Source of the DNA: Pterobdella sp. o SKG-2022
Taxonomy: Eukaryota; Annelida; Clitellata; Hirudinida; Piscicolidae
Assembly: GCA_964035795.1 (NCBI GenBank)
Contig: OZ038323.1
Location: 10,224,291 to 10,288,290, forward strand
DNA: 64,000 nucleotides
Direction: 5' to 3'
The notes under the pieces are model-generated. The model searched no databases. It saw only the letters and a program-made list of their open reading frames with translations, and had not been told where the DNA came from. The position numbers were made by a program, and so were the translations under genes. Position 1 is the first letter of the stretch. Each line of letters starts with the position of its first letter. Positions 1 to 13,452 of this stretch are shown piece after piece.

Positions 1-3000
1 TTCTCAGTATGTATTAGTGTATCAAAGGGTATGATTGTATTAGTTGTACTATTATATCAATATTGTATTGTATTTATGTATGTTTTGTGTGAATATTTAA
101 GCTTTATTTGACACTTGCTTGAAGTTTTTTAAATTATTTTATAAGCTGTTCTATCTTCTTTGATACAATTTTTCATTTGTGTCCATGAAAGATTGGTAAT
201 ACATTTTCCGTTCAGCCCTAATATGAACTTCAAAATACCTGCTGTTCAAATTAAATAACTTTTTTGCTTTTTTTTCATAAACCTACTAACCAATCTACCA
301 ATAACATACAACAAAAACTTTGAGTGTGCCAGTGTGTTAATGTGTGTGTTTCAAGAATGAGCACCTGCTATTAGCTGCCTAGAAGAAAAGGTGACGAAGA
401 AAAAGATGTCTCGAGTTATGATGATAGTTCGTTGGTGGAGAAGCAAACTTGGTAGGTTTAATCTATTATGATTTCAGAGTTTGAGTTGAGAGCTCGAGTT
501 GTGGTGGTTTGGATGAAGAGAAAAATTATGTAACAGACACTAATAACATCCATTATGAAATCCATCATTCTGTTTTGAATACTGAAATTAGGAAAACGAT
601 GAACAAAAAGACCAATTTCTTGAAATTTATAAGCGTGTTGAATGTTTTTAAATTAATTAACACTGCTTGTTGTGAATGATTGCATGTCATTGGCGTTCTG
701 AAAAGTACCCAGAACAAAAACACAAAGAAACAAAGATCTCATAAAAGAGCTTTTCCTTCTCATACTTCAACCATGAAATACAATTGAATACACTTAATTT
801 TGAAGTTCTACGTAGTTAAAACTTTGATGTAGACGCAAAAAAGGTAGCTCAGTTAGTACAGTTTTGTATGTTTGTGTATGTGCGGGCCTATTAAAAGTTT
901 AGTTAAGTGACAGATGTTTCCTTCTAAGCTGCTCAACTTTAACCGCTAAGTTTCACTCTAAACCAAAGGCCCGGGATTTGGTTTTGGATGGCAGATGTTG
1001 CTTAAAAGTGCATGAAGTTATATAATAGAGATTTAAATACGAAATTAGTATTTAAAAGTGAGTTTTGGCTAGGAATTAAATACTTGGGTGGTAGTTTTAG
1101 TAAACGCCCATTGATTAATATTGATCGAAACAGCTATAACTCTTTCTAATACTTTAGCTGCAATTAACATTATTTGAACACCTCTAATGTATTTATGGAC
1201 TGTAAAAGTTAGATAGAATGAATAACTATTTGAACATAATTTTAACATTATATATAAAGTTTCAAACCATTTTATGCGGCTTTTGATATAAAATTTCCAG
1301 ACTGAAAAAAGTTTAAAACAACGGACAACACACCACAAATCACTCACCTCAAAAAAGACACAATAATTAGACAAAACTAACTAAAAGTAGCATAAAACCT
1401 CTAATCAATCCCCAATGAAACGAATTGAAATACAAAACACAGTATAATATAACGACTTCAATGAATGAACTTGTCGCTTTGAAGCAATAACACACGAACG
1501 CGGCATCGGCGACGCAAACGCATGCAAGAGCCTTCACTATTTCTCTCTCCTCTTCACCATCTCTCCTCCCTTCACATACCAAAAGCTTCTTTATGTCTCC
1601 GTCTTAACCTTTATTAAAATCTATCTCGATTTGTTTAACGTGGTGTTGTTTAATATTTGCTTTGATTCAGTACGGATGGAGATTTGAAGGGTATAGGGGG
1701 AATTTATTACAAAAGTTTCATCCAGTGATTGGGATGAAAAAATTAGTTTTTTTGAAGTAGAACTAAAAGTGAATTAAATAAAGGCATTGTATGCCATATG
1801 AAAGACTTGGTAGGCACGCTTAAGTCGTAAACAATGGTGATTATAATATGGATCAGCCATTAACTTTGCTTATTACTTTCCTATTAAAACTTTATTGAAA
1901 AATCATTTTTCATATAACACAAAAACCATATTAGAATTGATATTGAATTAAAAGGTTGGAAAATATGTTTATTGGAGGAATATATTTCAAAGTTAAATGG
2001 TGTATGGTGAGTTAGACTGGATAAAACACCAACTTATTGATCGATTCCACACAAAAAGCTGCATAAATGAATCAATCTTGCAATGCCAAAGTTATGCCCA
2101 ACTTTTTATCGCAGTAGTATTTATTCTGGTGGTGGTAGTGTATTGTTTTAAATGACTTTTTTGTGTATTGATTCATATATTTTGAGAAATGTTTTTTAAA
2201 CTTACATTGCTCTGTTTTTTATTTACAAAACTAATTGGAATTCATTAGGGGCATGAGAGGATACCTCTCCTCATTATTCCTACTCCCCAACCGTGCATAA
2301 TAACCACGCAATATCCTCACAAACAAACTACACAAAACCATCCCAACTTCCTAAAATTAACTTTTAAACCCGTCAAGAAGCACAAAACATCTAAAAATCA
2401 AATCAAAAAAAAAAAAACTATTAAAAACAAAAAAATAAGAAAAAAATGTTAATCAGCGAGATTAAAGAGACTCGTATATTGGTAGTGGCATTTGGCGCCA
2501 AAAGTAAGCAGTGACAGCAAGACAGCAGACCAACTAACCCATTAGCATTGTGCTTGAATCTCTTCCTTTTATATAATCACGCCATTGGTAATACTGTGTT
2601 TTATACGATTTTCATGTCTTTTTAAATTAAGCTTTAACTAAGATTTTTTTTCTCATTAATTTGAAACTTTTTTAAACTAATTAGTCATTTTTTAAAAAAT
2701 TTCGATCTAATTTTGCTTTATATTATAAAACTATTTCTACGATTTTTAATGCTTTTTTATTTTTCTTACTTTGAAAAAACAATAGTTAAAGGATTGTTTA
2801 AACGCAAAGGTGCCTAACCACATATTCTCCAATGTAGAGCCATTCCACTACACTTGCCCACAAACTCAAGCAATCAATACATTCTCTTCCACCTACTTCA
2901 GTCTTCTATAACTCACGAGTTATTAACCAAACCACCACTTAGAAGCAGTCTACCAAAGAAACTATATTATAAATCGAAGAAAATTAATTTTGCCTCCAAT

Positions 3001-4352
3001 TCTAATTGTTTTTTATGTTTTTTTGAAGTTTATATCGACTGCAGCAGGCCGCAACGTTGCTAGCTTCAGAGCTATCTCCCTTTGTCGCTTGTGATAATGA
3101 TTCACACTTGAGATTTTATATATTTTCAGAAATCTTAAGTATAATGAGACATAACAAACCGTATAGGATTAAAAGATTATTTTTCATTATTCACATTACA
3201 TACGTCTGATAAAAAATTATCACAAATAGAAAATTTACATATACGTTTAAGAAAAACTATAATCATTTCAAAATACAAGATTATATTTGAATTAAATTTA
3301 TTAATTCTAAAAAAAAATATTGAAAATTAACATAAAAAATATTTTATATTTAAAAAAAAAATAAATAAATATAGAAAAACTCAGTGACGGCCATGTTACT
3401 GCCCTTGTATCTATAGTGAGAACACTGAATTCTTAGACAGATAAATGCAACAAAGTAGAAACTAAAAGTGAAATACATTTAATTATCTAATTTATTTATA
3501 AAAAATGATATTGCGCTCACTAATAACAGCTAATTTATCAAAGATTAAAAGATAACTCTAACAAGTAGCTGTCACCGGTCGTGTAGAAAGACAAGAAATC
3601 AAATAATGGAAATAAATTGAAACGATTTGTTAAAGGTTAACGATGAAAACAGCATTAAGACTAAAATACTAATTAATAATGTGAAAATAACAGAGCCCTA
3701 AAGGATTTTGAATTTTGCCCGAATATAAAGTGTGATCAAGTGGTGCAGCTTAAACCGCATTGAAAAACTTAAAAAATATTCGTTTCTATGGTACAATTTT
3801 AAAGAAAGCTTCATGATATCAGAGTTAAAATGTTTCAATGGCTAACCAACGGTTTGTTCGCTATGAATATCATGAACTGAGTGCATAGCGTCAAAAACAA
3901 TTGAAAAAGGACTGGAAAACAATAAAAAAAATTGAAAAAGATCATAACAAAAACAAAAACTATGAAACTTGAAAAATCAAACAAATTGATTTACATTACC
4001 GGAATTTTAAAACTATCTTAACAATAACGTGCTAATCAATTACAGCTGATTGATGCAACATACTCGGCGACTAACAAGGGAACTTGGGTTGAAGGCGGTG
4101 ATGATGCTAAATTATGAGTGACGGATGGATGCAAAAGTTATGATTGGATGAGAAACTGATGAAAAAAATGAACGAAGAATTGAAAACATGAAGTGAAGGA
4201 AGGATTGAAGATGGATGAATGAAGTGGATAAGTAGCACACATCATGAATATTCAAGCCATTTCAGAGGCACTGTCTCATACTAGTCAACTATTGCCATTA
4301 ATTAACCAATAATATATCTTACAGCACAAAGATTTTGGCAGCTTCCCTAACG
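1..4352. other. Intergenic, no supported gene
   Basis: AT-rich sequence with only short, unconvincing ORFs. A slightly GC-richer patch lies at about 1490-1580, with no domain in any frame. At 846-990 a stretch starts like a tRNA A box (GTAGCTCAGTTAG) and later has a weak B-box-like segment; it could be a decayed SINE head but lacks the body shared by the clear SINE copies. Confidence 0.5.
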
Positions 4353-7300
4353 TCAACTCATCATCTCAATCACAAGATCATCCATCTGAACCCTGCCTTC
4401 TCTGGTGCACACGATGAACTGGTCTAAAACTCCCGCACTCACGCCCCTCACTCCAGCCAGCAAGAGCATTAGCTTGCCACTGCGTGTCGAGTCGTTGTGG
4501 AACCTACACTGGCTGTAGTGCTGCAGACATCCCAGCAGGTGGTTCTGGAACGTGAGCACTTGCATACGGTTCGAGAGGGTTGGTGCGTCTGCCATTTTAT
4601 ATTTGTTATTATTAAATTATTATTTTTATTAATTTTCGTATTATTTCTTTGCTTACACATTGTTTATATAAGCAAATTATTACTTGATAAAACATGATCA
4701 CACAAGCAATAAACAATAAACTAATGGAAAAAGCCAGTTCACAAGAGCATACAACTCAACCATCTAAACACCCAACAATACAAACCAACCACCCCTTCCA
4801 ACACACACCACCCACCTGGATAGAATAGCAATACTGCACACAGAACTGCAAACTCGTTCAAGTCAATCAACTTACTTCTCATCTCGTCAACCAAGGAGAA
4901 ACATGACCTGAAGTTTATATTAGTATCTGATTTTTATCATTGTCATACTCAAGGTTATGATATATATCATCATCATCAAACTTAGCATTTCATGGATAAA
5001 CATGATTATAACAATAGACAGAAAATAACAGCAACACAGTATCAATAACACCAAAAAAGGCAAAGATAACCAAAGCATTAAAAGACAGACAGCATAAAAA
5101 GTGACCTGATGACGTTAGAGTTCCAGCCCAGAGACACACACTGCTGTAGAGTCAGAGACATGTTCTGTGCAAACGTCAACTGCCCTTCTTTACCCACTGA
5201 TCTGTGATGTGGTGGTTTTGAGTTGTGAATCATATTGCTGGGGTTCAAGTCATAAATCATATTGAACACTATAAAGTGATGGAGTTCAAGTTTTATTCAT
5301 ACTCAAGAGTTAAGATCGAATCAAATAAATCATGTGAGTTCAGTCAAATTTTGTGAAAATTTTCGGTTTAATGGGATATAAATATCAATATGTAGGATGC
5401 AAACGCCATAAACAAACCTATATGGAAACACTTATTTCAAATAAATAAAACTTGCGCAATAAGGCGACCATAAGAAATCATCCGCCAGGTTTTATTAAAC
5501 GAGATTCACGCGATGTTTTGCGTGCGTTTAATTTACAATATGTTGCACTCTCTGGAATACATTAAATCACACCACCAATAAACAATGGTGATAACTATAT
5601 ATTTTTTACTTTTTTCTCTCCTTATCCTTTTCTCTTAGAGCAATTAAAATTTTTGAAATCAACAAACCTAATTACATTAAATCATCATTTTTTGAAAAAT
5701 AAATATAACGATCAAATAACACTCCATTCTTTCCTCTTCCTTTTCTCAAACCCCACAGTCCAACCTGTATATGAGTCTAATAAGAAAGAGATCAACAAAA
5801 GAGCTTTTCAACAGTGAGACCCGATCCCCCATTTGAAGGCTGGCGAAGTCTGTAGTGTTGATGGGAGGATGTGTGGTTATATGCGGTGTGTTTGATGTGT
5901 GTGATGGTGGCAAACTTGTGATAACTGTATTGGTTTCTTTAAATGCATTTAAACCAATCAGTATGAAAATATAAAAAAGATGGTGATGATGTAAATTATT
6001 TCTTTGTTGATGTGGGAGGAATACAGTGTGCATACAATGGCATATGTAGATACTGGGAATTCATAGTGGTAGATTTATTTATATTTCATTAATATTAGTT
6101 TAACAAATTCTGCAGTTTGAGCACGTATTGAATGCTTGTAGCGTTTTAAATTTACAATGGAATTTCTTTACGGGGTTCCCTTCCATTCCACTTTACGCAC
6201 GAAACGAATAAACGGGTTTTGGAGAATGCTTGAAAAATTTCAACCACTTTCATGGCTGTTTTTTTTATTGTGAACTAATATAATTTTGAAAACTATTTTT
6301 TCGCTATATTATGATAAATCTTTTGTATTGACTGCCACATTTCAGCAGGTCTTGAAAATCCTTTTAATGTGTTATGAAGGTTTATGCGTGAGAATAAGCA
6401 TTGAAAACATCAAAAGCCTTCGTTAAAGACACAACTCCTTCGAATTTGAGGCTTTTGTGCTATTAAGTCAACCATTTATGATTAATACATTAAAAAATAG
6501 CAATAATAATAATAATAATAAAAACAAAAATAATAAAATATGAAAAAAAACTATAATGCTCCTGAAAAGTTATATAAATAAAAGGCTGTATGGGAATGAA
6601 TATATGATATACAGACTTATTGTTTGATATGTTGCATTGAATTGTGTTGGAGTTCAGAATGAGTAATCAGGATGGTGGTTTATGTATTTAGCTTAAGAAT
6701 ATAGATCATCCATGAAACATTATCAAAAGTTAAAAGTGAATCAGGTTAGGATGAAATGATGATGCGCTTAAATGCAATATACTCTAGTTCACAATGTTTT
6801 CAGCAAATTGTGAATGTTAAAAATCTCAGAAAGATTCGAAAAACATTCCTCACTGTGATAACCACCCTTTTTTGTGCAGTTTTTTGTGAAACTTTTATAG
6901 TGCAGATTGACCTTATTAACCATATACAAACACATTGGCAGGTTATTGATGGTCACCGTCGTATCAACAAACCATTATAGAATAATGATGTAATTATGGT
7001 GACAAAGATAATGGTGAGAATGATGTAATGGTGGTGAAGAGGATGATAACGACGACAAAAATGACGACTCACTGGGAACCTTGCGAGCCCACTCCACAAT
7101 CATCCTCAGCTCCACGAAGGCAGAGTGCATCATCTCATTGATGCTGAAAGCTGGTTGGCTGGCTGCTTCGTTTTTGATGTCGTTGTTGTGTTGCGCGTAG
7201 AAAGTGGATTGTTGGGTTGACTGGCTAGCCATTGTGTCTGTTGTTTTATATGAAACGGTGTGATGTTCAGTTGATCCATTGATGGATCATTATAAGCCAA

Positions 7301-9067
7301 TGTATCTATCGTCCAATCATTAGTTAATATTTTGTGGTATTCTCTTATTGAAAGATTATATTTATTATGAAACATTTTGAAAATATATACAAAAAAATAA
7401 AAATAATAATCAAATAAACAATATAACAACAGCATATAAAATATTGCTAGATTAACAGTAAGGCAACAATAGTCTTGAACAAAAACAAATATAACGATGT
7501 TAAATGACAAACAGCAATAACGAGCAATAAACAATGGGTGGATAACATCCTTTGTTTTCATTAATAAATATTATGTATATATGACTATTTATATTAATTT
7601 ATATTTATTTTTAGTTATCAATGTGTAAAAATGATAATGACCTTTAAAGAAATGTTTTTCAATAATTTTGTGTGTATGAAAATGATAGAAACATTATTAA
7701 TATAAATACTACTGTTACTATACAGCTGGCACCATTATCAACCTTATCAATCAAAACTACAGTCAATCAAACCTTCTAGAGTGAACATTTTCCCTTTTCC
7801 AAAGTGTGCAAAGTTCTCCATCACTTCACCTTCCATCCATCAATGACCTCTTCAATAACTTCTCCTCCCCTTTCAACTATGACTTTCCATTGTGTTTTTA
7901 CAAAATATCTTTGATCTTTTTCTATTGTCTTCAACCTCCGAACTCCATGTATGTCTAACCAAGTGATCCAATGACACCAAGGTTTCTTGCCTCACTAACT
8001 CCTTAATCAAGTCCTTCTTATCCGATCTATCTCTATTTCTTATTTCCTCAACACCAAGCACCCATCTCACAAATCATATTAATAACAACTATAGTAATCT
8101 TATTACTACAATTGTTGTACAAAATGACTATTAATGGAATTATCAATAGGACTGTTACTATTTTCAGCAGATGCTACTGTTTATGATTAGCATAGACTAT
8201 TGTTGCTATTATTAGCATTGGCTTCTGATGCTATTAATATCCTCATGAATAAACATACTAGGGTAAGGTGGGATGAGTTCTGGATGGGTTGCTGTCAACT
8301 CCTGAATGATCAAGTCATGCTCATTTTCTGTTTCTTCCATCCTTCCTAGCTCTTCTGCTGGGCATAATGAAGATGGTTTAATACTGATGTATATTTATGA
8401 TCTTTTGATTGTTAGAATATTTTTTTGTTTCATTTTTAGAACACTGATTACAATGGAAGAAATGCTGAATATTAGCTGTGATAAATAATAAATGGTAAAA
8501 AATGATTAATATTATCATATTTATATAACTGATTAATAATAATGATAATAAAAAAAAGAACAACAATAATAATGATAATAAAAAAAAGAACAACAATAAT
8601 AATGATAATATCAACAATAATAATATTCAATAAATGGAGAGATTTCAAAGCCAGTTGAAACTCCCTGGATAAAGTATCCCTAAAATGAAGTCCATAAATC
8701 ATTCTTAACAGCAACCAGCTTAAGTTATTGAGATGATGGTATGAAGTATCATGAAAAAAAGGGCTGTTTGATGATGAACATAGGCATGTATGGGAAGATA
8801 TTGACAATGGTGGTCGATTTGAGTCAAACACTTTTATTAACTGAATAATAACATAAAGATATTAGAACAATAACTTGAACAATGAAAAAAATTATCACAA
8901 TAAATGAAGGATTAACTGAAAAAATGACCATAACAAATAATGAACATAATAACAACAATAATAAGCATAATAAAAACAAATAAAAGGATAATAGCAATAA
9001 TAAGCAAAAGCTAACCAGTAAAGAAGTCGAGCCAGGAAAGAGCAGAGGTGAGGTCGCCTGATGACAT
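4353..9067 (-). CDS. Nuclear receptor, ligand-binding domain without a visible DNA-binding domain
   Basis: Ligand-regulated transcription factor or co-regulator of the nuclear receptor superfamily, expected in the nucleus. Exons in transcript order: 9067-9016, 8357-8259, 7237-7073, 5849-5765, 5201-5106, 4907-4816, 4588-4353. They total 825 nt (274 aa plus TGA) and every junction phase agrees. The ligand-binding domain fills about residues 70-274: helix 3 with VEWARKVPNFASL, the helix 3-5 signature FASLQMGDRVSLLKSSF (seen only after joining two exons), a beta-turn part LTFAQNMSL, helices 7-8 with LNEFAVLCAVLLFYP, helix 10/11 with SGKLMLLLAGVRGVS, and an AF-2-like helix 12 (MDDLVIEMM) ending at the stop. 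The start used is the ATG at 9067; the frame stays open upstream, so a further 5' exon is possible. No zinc-finger DNA-binding domain is visible between 9.07 kb and the next gene at 10.7 kb. The subfamily is uncertain; helices 10-12 resemble NR2 and NR5 types. Confidence 0.8.
8541..8610. repeat. 30-bp tandem repeat, about 2.3 copies
   Basis: The 30-bp unit beginning AATGATAATAAAAAAAAGAA repeats exactly at 8541-8570 and 8571-8600, and a third partial copy follows. It lies in an intron of the nuclear receptor gene. Confidence 0.85.
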
Positions 9068-10696
9068 CAGTGGAAGGTGGTCATGATCATTAAACTCCCA
9101 GTTATTATTTTTATTAATCGTATTATTATTTTTTTATTCTTGATATTATTGGTAATAATTGTTGTTTTTGTTACTGTTTGTTTTATGAAATGAATATAAA
9201 TAGTAGTTGCTTTTTTTTGATTATGGTATAAATAATAATGTTATTTCTTAATATAAGTTTTTATTATTCTTATTGCTTTATTATTATTATTCACTCTTGA
9301 TACTGGTTGATTGTCACAGTATTGAAAATAAGTTATAGTCAGATTGGTATGGTTATGATAATGAGGGACTCGTGAAAAGTTGCAGTTTATTTAACAATTT
9401 CAGATATTGTCTATTTTTATTAATTTGATTATGAAGGTTTATTCTGTGAGTTATACTAAAAGGTTTGGAAAAAGTGGCACGTAAAAATGATTGCTTAGTA
9501 TTGTGTTAGTAGTTATCTTATCTGATGTTGTTGAAAACAGATGAAAGGCTCGTTAAAGATTTTATGAAAAAATTTGACAGAAAATATTCAAGGTTTTTAA
9601 TTGATTTGTTTTTTTTATATAACTTCCAAGCTTTGAGTAATTTGCAACAAAATTTAATTTGTTTTTGAACAGATATAAAGCTGTCAACATCTTCAAGAAC
9701 TTATATCAAATTTGATGAAAAAATTTTGAATTTCAACCACTTTTACATGATATCCTTTTGGTTGATAACAATGAACAAAATTTCAAATAAAACTTTTGAA
9801 AATTTTATTTAAGTTGCAATATTATATTTGAATTGATGAAAACTAATTAAACAAATGGTTTATCAAAGGAATTAGCTGATACAAAATGCAGTCTGCATCA
9901 TACTATGTTTTCAAGACCACCCTTCTTTTTATACCCTCATATTGATGAATAAACATGTATAAGTTGGTGATAGTATCAGATATTAATTATATATATATAT
10001 ATATAAATATAAAGTAGGAATATTAAATTATTTGGTGAAATAATGAAAAATTTCACGTTAGGTTAGACGGTTTCAAATAAAACATTAATTTCGATAAGTT
10101 TAGTCAACTTTCCAGTAATTTAATACATATAAATTAGAATTATAATATTATAAATGCTATATATGTTGTGAAAACAAATAGAAACAAACCTGAATATATG
10201 TGTATATGTCTATAGGTTGTAAACGCGAACGGCCTTGAAAGAAAACCTTGAAAGTTGAAAGGAACTTATGATTTTCGTTTTATCGGAATATTGTATAAGC
10301 GTTCATATTTTTATTCCTATTATTTCTTTGCTTTTTATTTATCTCAAGGCTAAATTTATTGTTATTATACAATGAGGTTGAGGCTTATTTTGCATTTTAT
10401 TTTTCTATTTCGGTACGAACAAAAGCGAACTTAACAAAAACATTTTATGTAAATATTTTTATTAATTGAAAATATTTGTGAAAATAAATTTTTATCATAA
10501 ATTCAATAAAATATTAAGAAAGAATTCAACTTATAAACTCATTATGTGATAAATCTTTGTGTCCATTTTTTTTATTTATGCGTTTTCACAAGAATTTTTC
10601 TTAAACATATTTCAATCTTGTTTTTTTTACAAATACTCGTCTAAATTTCAATTTATTTAATTGAATTCAAAATACTTCGAGCAATCTTAGATTATA
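9068..10696. other. Intergenic between nuclear receptor and SRRM2
   Basis: Very AT-rich, with TTATTATT runs and a (TA)n run near 9990-10004. Since the receptor (minus) and SRRM2 (plus) diverge, both promoters should lie here. I see no cysteine-rich reading frame on the minus strand that could encode the receptor's missing DNA-binding domain. Confidence 0.5.
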
Positions 10697-11888
10697 ATGT
10701 ATAATGGAATTGGATTGGAAACTGCTAGAGGCAGCGGGACGAACGCTTACGTTCAAAGAAATTTAGCGTTTATAAAAAATAAAAAGACAAGAATTGATTA
10801 CAAAGATGAAGATGAATTGGCAAAGTTGGACAGAGAGTTCAATAGACAACCTGATCAAGGAATTTTGGAACATGAAAGAAAAAGACAAATTGAACTTAAA
10901 TGTCTTGAAATGGAAGATTTGATGGAAAAACAAGGGTGAAACTTGACTATAATTTGTCATAATTTTTAAAAATATTTCATAATCAAATGTTCTTTGTTGA
11001 AATTAGTTTTTTTTTAATATTTAATATTTATTTTGTAGATATAGTGAAACTGAGATTGAAAGCAAAGTAAAGGCTTTTCGACAAATGTTGATTCAAAAGA
11101 ACCAAAGTTCTTTTGGAAAATCTGTTCAGCTAGATGATGCTGGTAGACCAATGTAAGAAAAATTTTTAAATATTTTCAACTTTTTTTAAAGTTTTTTAAT
11201 TGAAAATTTCGTATCATGAAATCATTTAAAACCATTCAAAAAAGGGATTTAAATGTGATGATTAAAACATGAATTCCCACAGTTTGAAATCATCACATCA
11301 AGCTGCAGAAGCAACAAAGGAGCGTAATGAACAACTGAGGAAAGCTTTTGGAATTTCTGAGAGTTATACTGATGGTTCATCATTCTTTGATAGAAAGAAG
11401 CTTGAAGAAAAAACTGCCAATGAAGAGTTTGTTCATTTATAAGATAGTTCTTTTTTTTGCTAATAGAACATTGAAATAATTTTATTGAAAAAATTTGGTT
11501 TATTCAGAGTATTAGTCTAAAAAAATATGGAAAAATAAACATTGATCTAAAAGTTAATTAGTTGAAAGAGTTTTTTGATTACTATAAATCAGTATTATTT
11601 TCAAATATTTTTTTATTGAAAAATTTTCAATATTCATAGAATTTCCAAAAATGATGGAAGCAGCAGTAGTAGTGATGAAAGTAATGAAGAGAGCAGTAGC
11701 GAAAGTGATGAATCTCCAAAAAAAAAAAAGTCAAAAAAATCAAAAAACAAAAAAGTTGATGTCAGTGATGATGATGAAAATGATGAAAGAAAAAGGAAAC
11801 TGAGTAAAAAGAAAAAAAGAAATGATGCAAGTGATGAGGATGATGATAGAAAACAAAAACTAAAAAACAAGAGGAAAGGTGATGATAG

Positions 11889-11943
<55 letters not shown>

Positions 11944-13308
11944 AGAAACAGAAAGCTAAATAAAAGAAAAGATGATAATTATGTTGAAAAGAGAAGAGAA
12001 AGAGAAAGAGATGATAGAAGAAACAGTAGAAATAAAGATACAAAAGAGGATAAAAGAAAGTCAAAGGATGAAAAAAGAAGAGAAGACAGTGATGAAAGGG
12101 AGACAAGGAGCAAAAAACATAGAGAGGAAAAACGAAGGGAAGATAGTAATGAAAGAGACATGAGAAAAAGGGATGGTAAGTGGAGGGATGATTCTCTTAG
12201 GAAAGAAAAAAAACAGAGAAATGAGGGGAAGAATGTGGATTTGTATAAAAATCTATTAAAAAGACCCAGAAGAGATACAGCATCATCTGATGAATATCCT
12301 GTGAGAGCAATGAAGTCACAAGTTACTCTTGTATCATCAAAAAGTGACAACAAGCCTGAACCATATGAGAAAAAGAGGTATGGTGATGATAGATATGCAG
12401 AAAAAGAGCATGAAACTAAAAGAAAAAGTTGTAAGAATAGTAGAAGTGATGACTTAATTGATGAAAAAGTCAAGATGGAAAAAGTAAGAAGACCTTCGAA
12501 AAATGGACACAAACTAGAAACATCTCAAACCAAAAGAGGGAGAGAGAGTTCTTCTAGAAATGAGAGGTCTAGAAGGATATCAACTTCACCAGACACTTTC
12601 AAAAGCAAATACAAATCTTCCAAAAAAGATAAAAGCCCTAGTAGATCAGTAGAAAGAAGAAAAAGACATGATTCTAGTGATGAGGATGATAGAAAAAAAA
12701 TGAACCAATCAACACGTAAGGTTTCTCACAAAACCCAATCACCAGTGAGAAAAAGTAAACGATATGATTCTTCTGATGATGAAATAAGGAGAAATAAAAT
12801 AAGAGTACAGGAAATTCCAGAAAACAGAAGAGAAAGAAGCCCATCCCCAAGAGACAGAAGAAATAGGTCTCAAGAAAGATATAGACGTGATGAAAAAAGC
12901 TCTTTAAGAAATGAGAGAAGTGATCGAAGATATAAGGAAGAAAGAAATTCTCAAAGAGAAAATGGTGGACCAGAACGTAAAGAAAGAAATTCCTACAAAA
13001 GTATAAGAAATGATTCACCGGAAATCAGGGCAATCAAATCTAGGCGTTCGCCATGGAAAAGACAATCATCCAGTGCGTCCCCAAGCCCCCCCATCACTTT
13101 GAGGCAGGCGTCTAAATCACCCGTCAGAAGATCTCGTGAAAAGATCCGCAAAAGAAGAGCTTCATCAAGTGAAAAGAAAAAATCACCAATCCAAAAACGT
13201 AGGCATGACTCAACCTCATCCTCTTCTTCATCCTCTTCCTCTTCATCAGCTTCATCAAGCTCTTCAGAGGAGGAGAATAGAAAATCTAGGGGACGTTCTT
13301 CTAGTTAA
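10697..13308 (+). CDS. SRRM2: SRRM2/CWC21-type serine/arginine repetitive splicing factor
   Basis: Spliceosome-associated SR-related protein of the Cwc21/SRRM2 family, acting in the nucleus at activated spliceosomes. Exons 10697-10935, 11039-11152, 11283-11426 and 11640-13308 give 2166 nt, 721 aa. The N-terminus MYNGIGLETARGSGTNAYVQ followed by RNLAFIK is the highly conserved family start. A Cwc21 helical segment follows (YSETEIESKVKAFRQML). From exon 4 the protein is almost wholly low complexity: Ser/Asp/Glu/Lys-rich, an uninterrupted Asp tract of about 20 residues coded by a GAT run (11884-11942), many RS/SR/RD dipeptides, then a poly-Ser tract near the C-terminus. It is far shorter than vertebrate SRRM2 (over 2,500 aa), as is usual in invertebrates. 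Reading through the third donor adds a stop within 20 nt. A polyadenylation signal lies about 50 bp downstream, and NOA1 starts 144 bp after the stop. Confidence 0.93.
11878..11943 (+). repeat. GAT microsatellite coding poly-Asp
   Basis: About 20 near-perfect GAT triplets inside SRRM2 exon 4, in frame as Asp. Antisense frames read as poly-His or poly-Ser and are shadows. Confidence 0.9.
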
Positions 13309-13359
13309 ATTGAAAATTTTATTTTCACTGTTCTACCAATTACGAAACATTTGTTCCGA

Positions 13360-13365
13360 AATAAA
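13360..13365 (+). terminator. Polyadenylation signal of SRRM2
   Basis: AATAAA 52 bp after the SRRM2 stop and 88 bp before the NOA1 start codon. This supports cleavage inside the very short intercistronic gap. Confidence 0.55.
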
Positions 13366-13452
13366 ATTTTTTGATGTTATTTTAGTTTTCTATTGTTTTA
13401 AAAGCAGTTCACTTTTACTATTTTCTGCACATTGTGGTCTTTAAATTAAGCA

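Noticed and set aside
846..990. Another SINE copy
   Set aside because: Only the A-box-like start is convincing; the B box is poor and the family body is absent.
7873..8070. Minus-strand 65-codon frame (DLIKELVRQETLVSLDHLVR) that looks a little like the end of a LINE reverse transcriptase
   Set aside because: Too short and without any catalytic motif; no other LINE parts nearby.
11634..12512. Antisense frames with poly-His or Phe/Leu/Ser-rich products
   Set aside because: Shadows of the GAT- and AGA-rich SRRM2 exon on the other strand.
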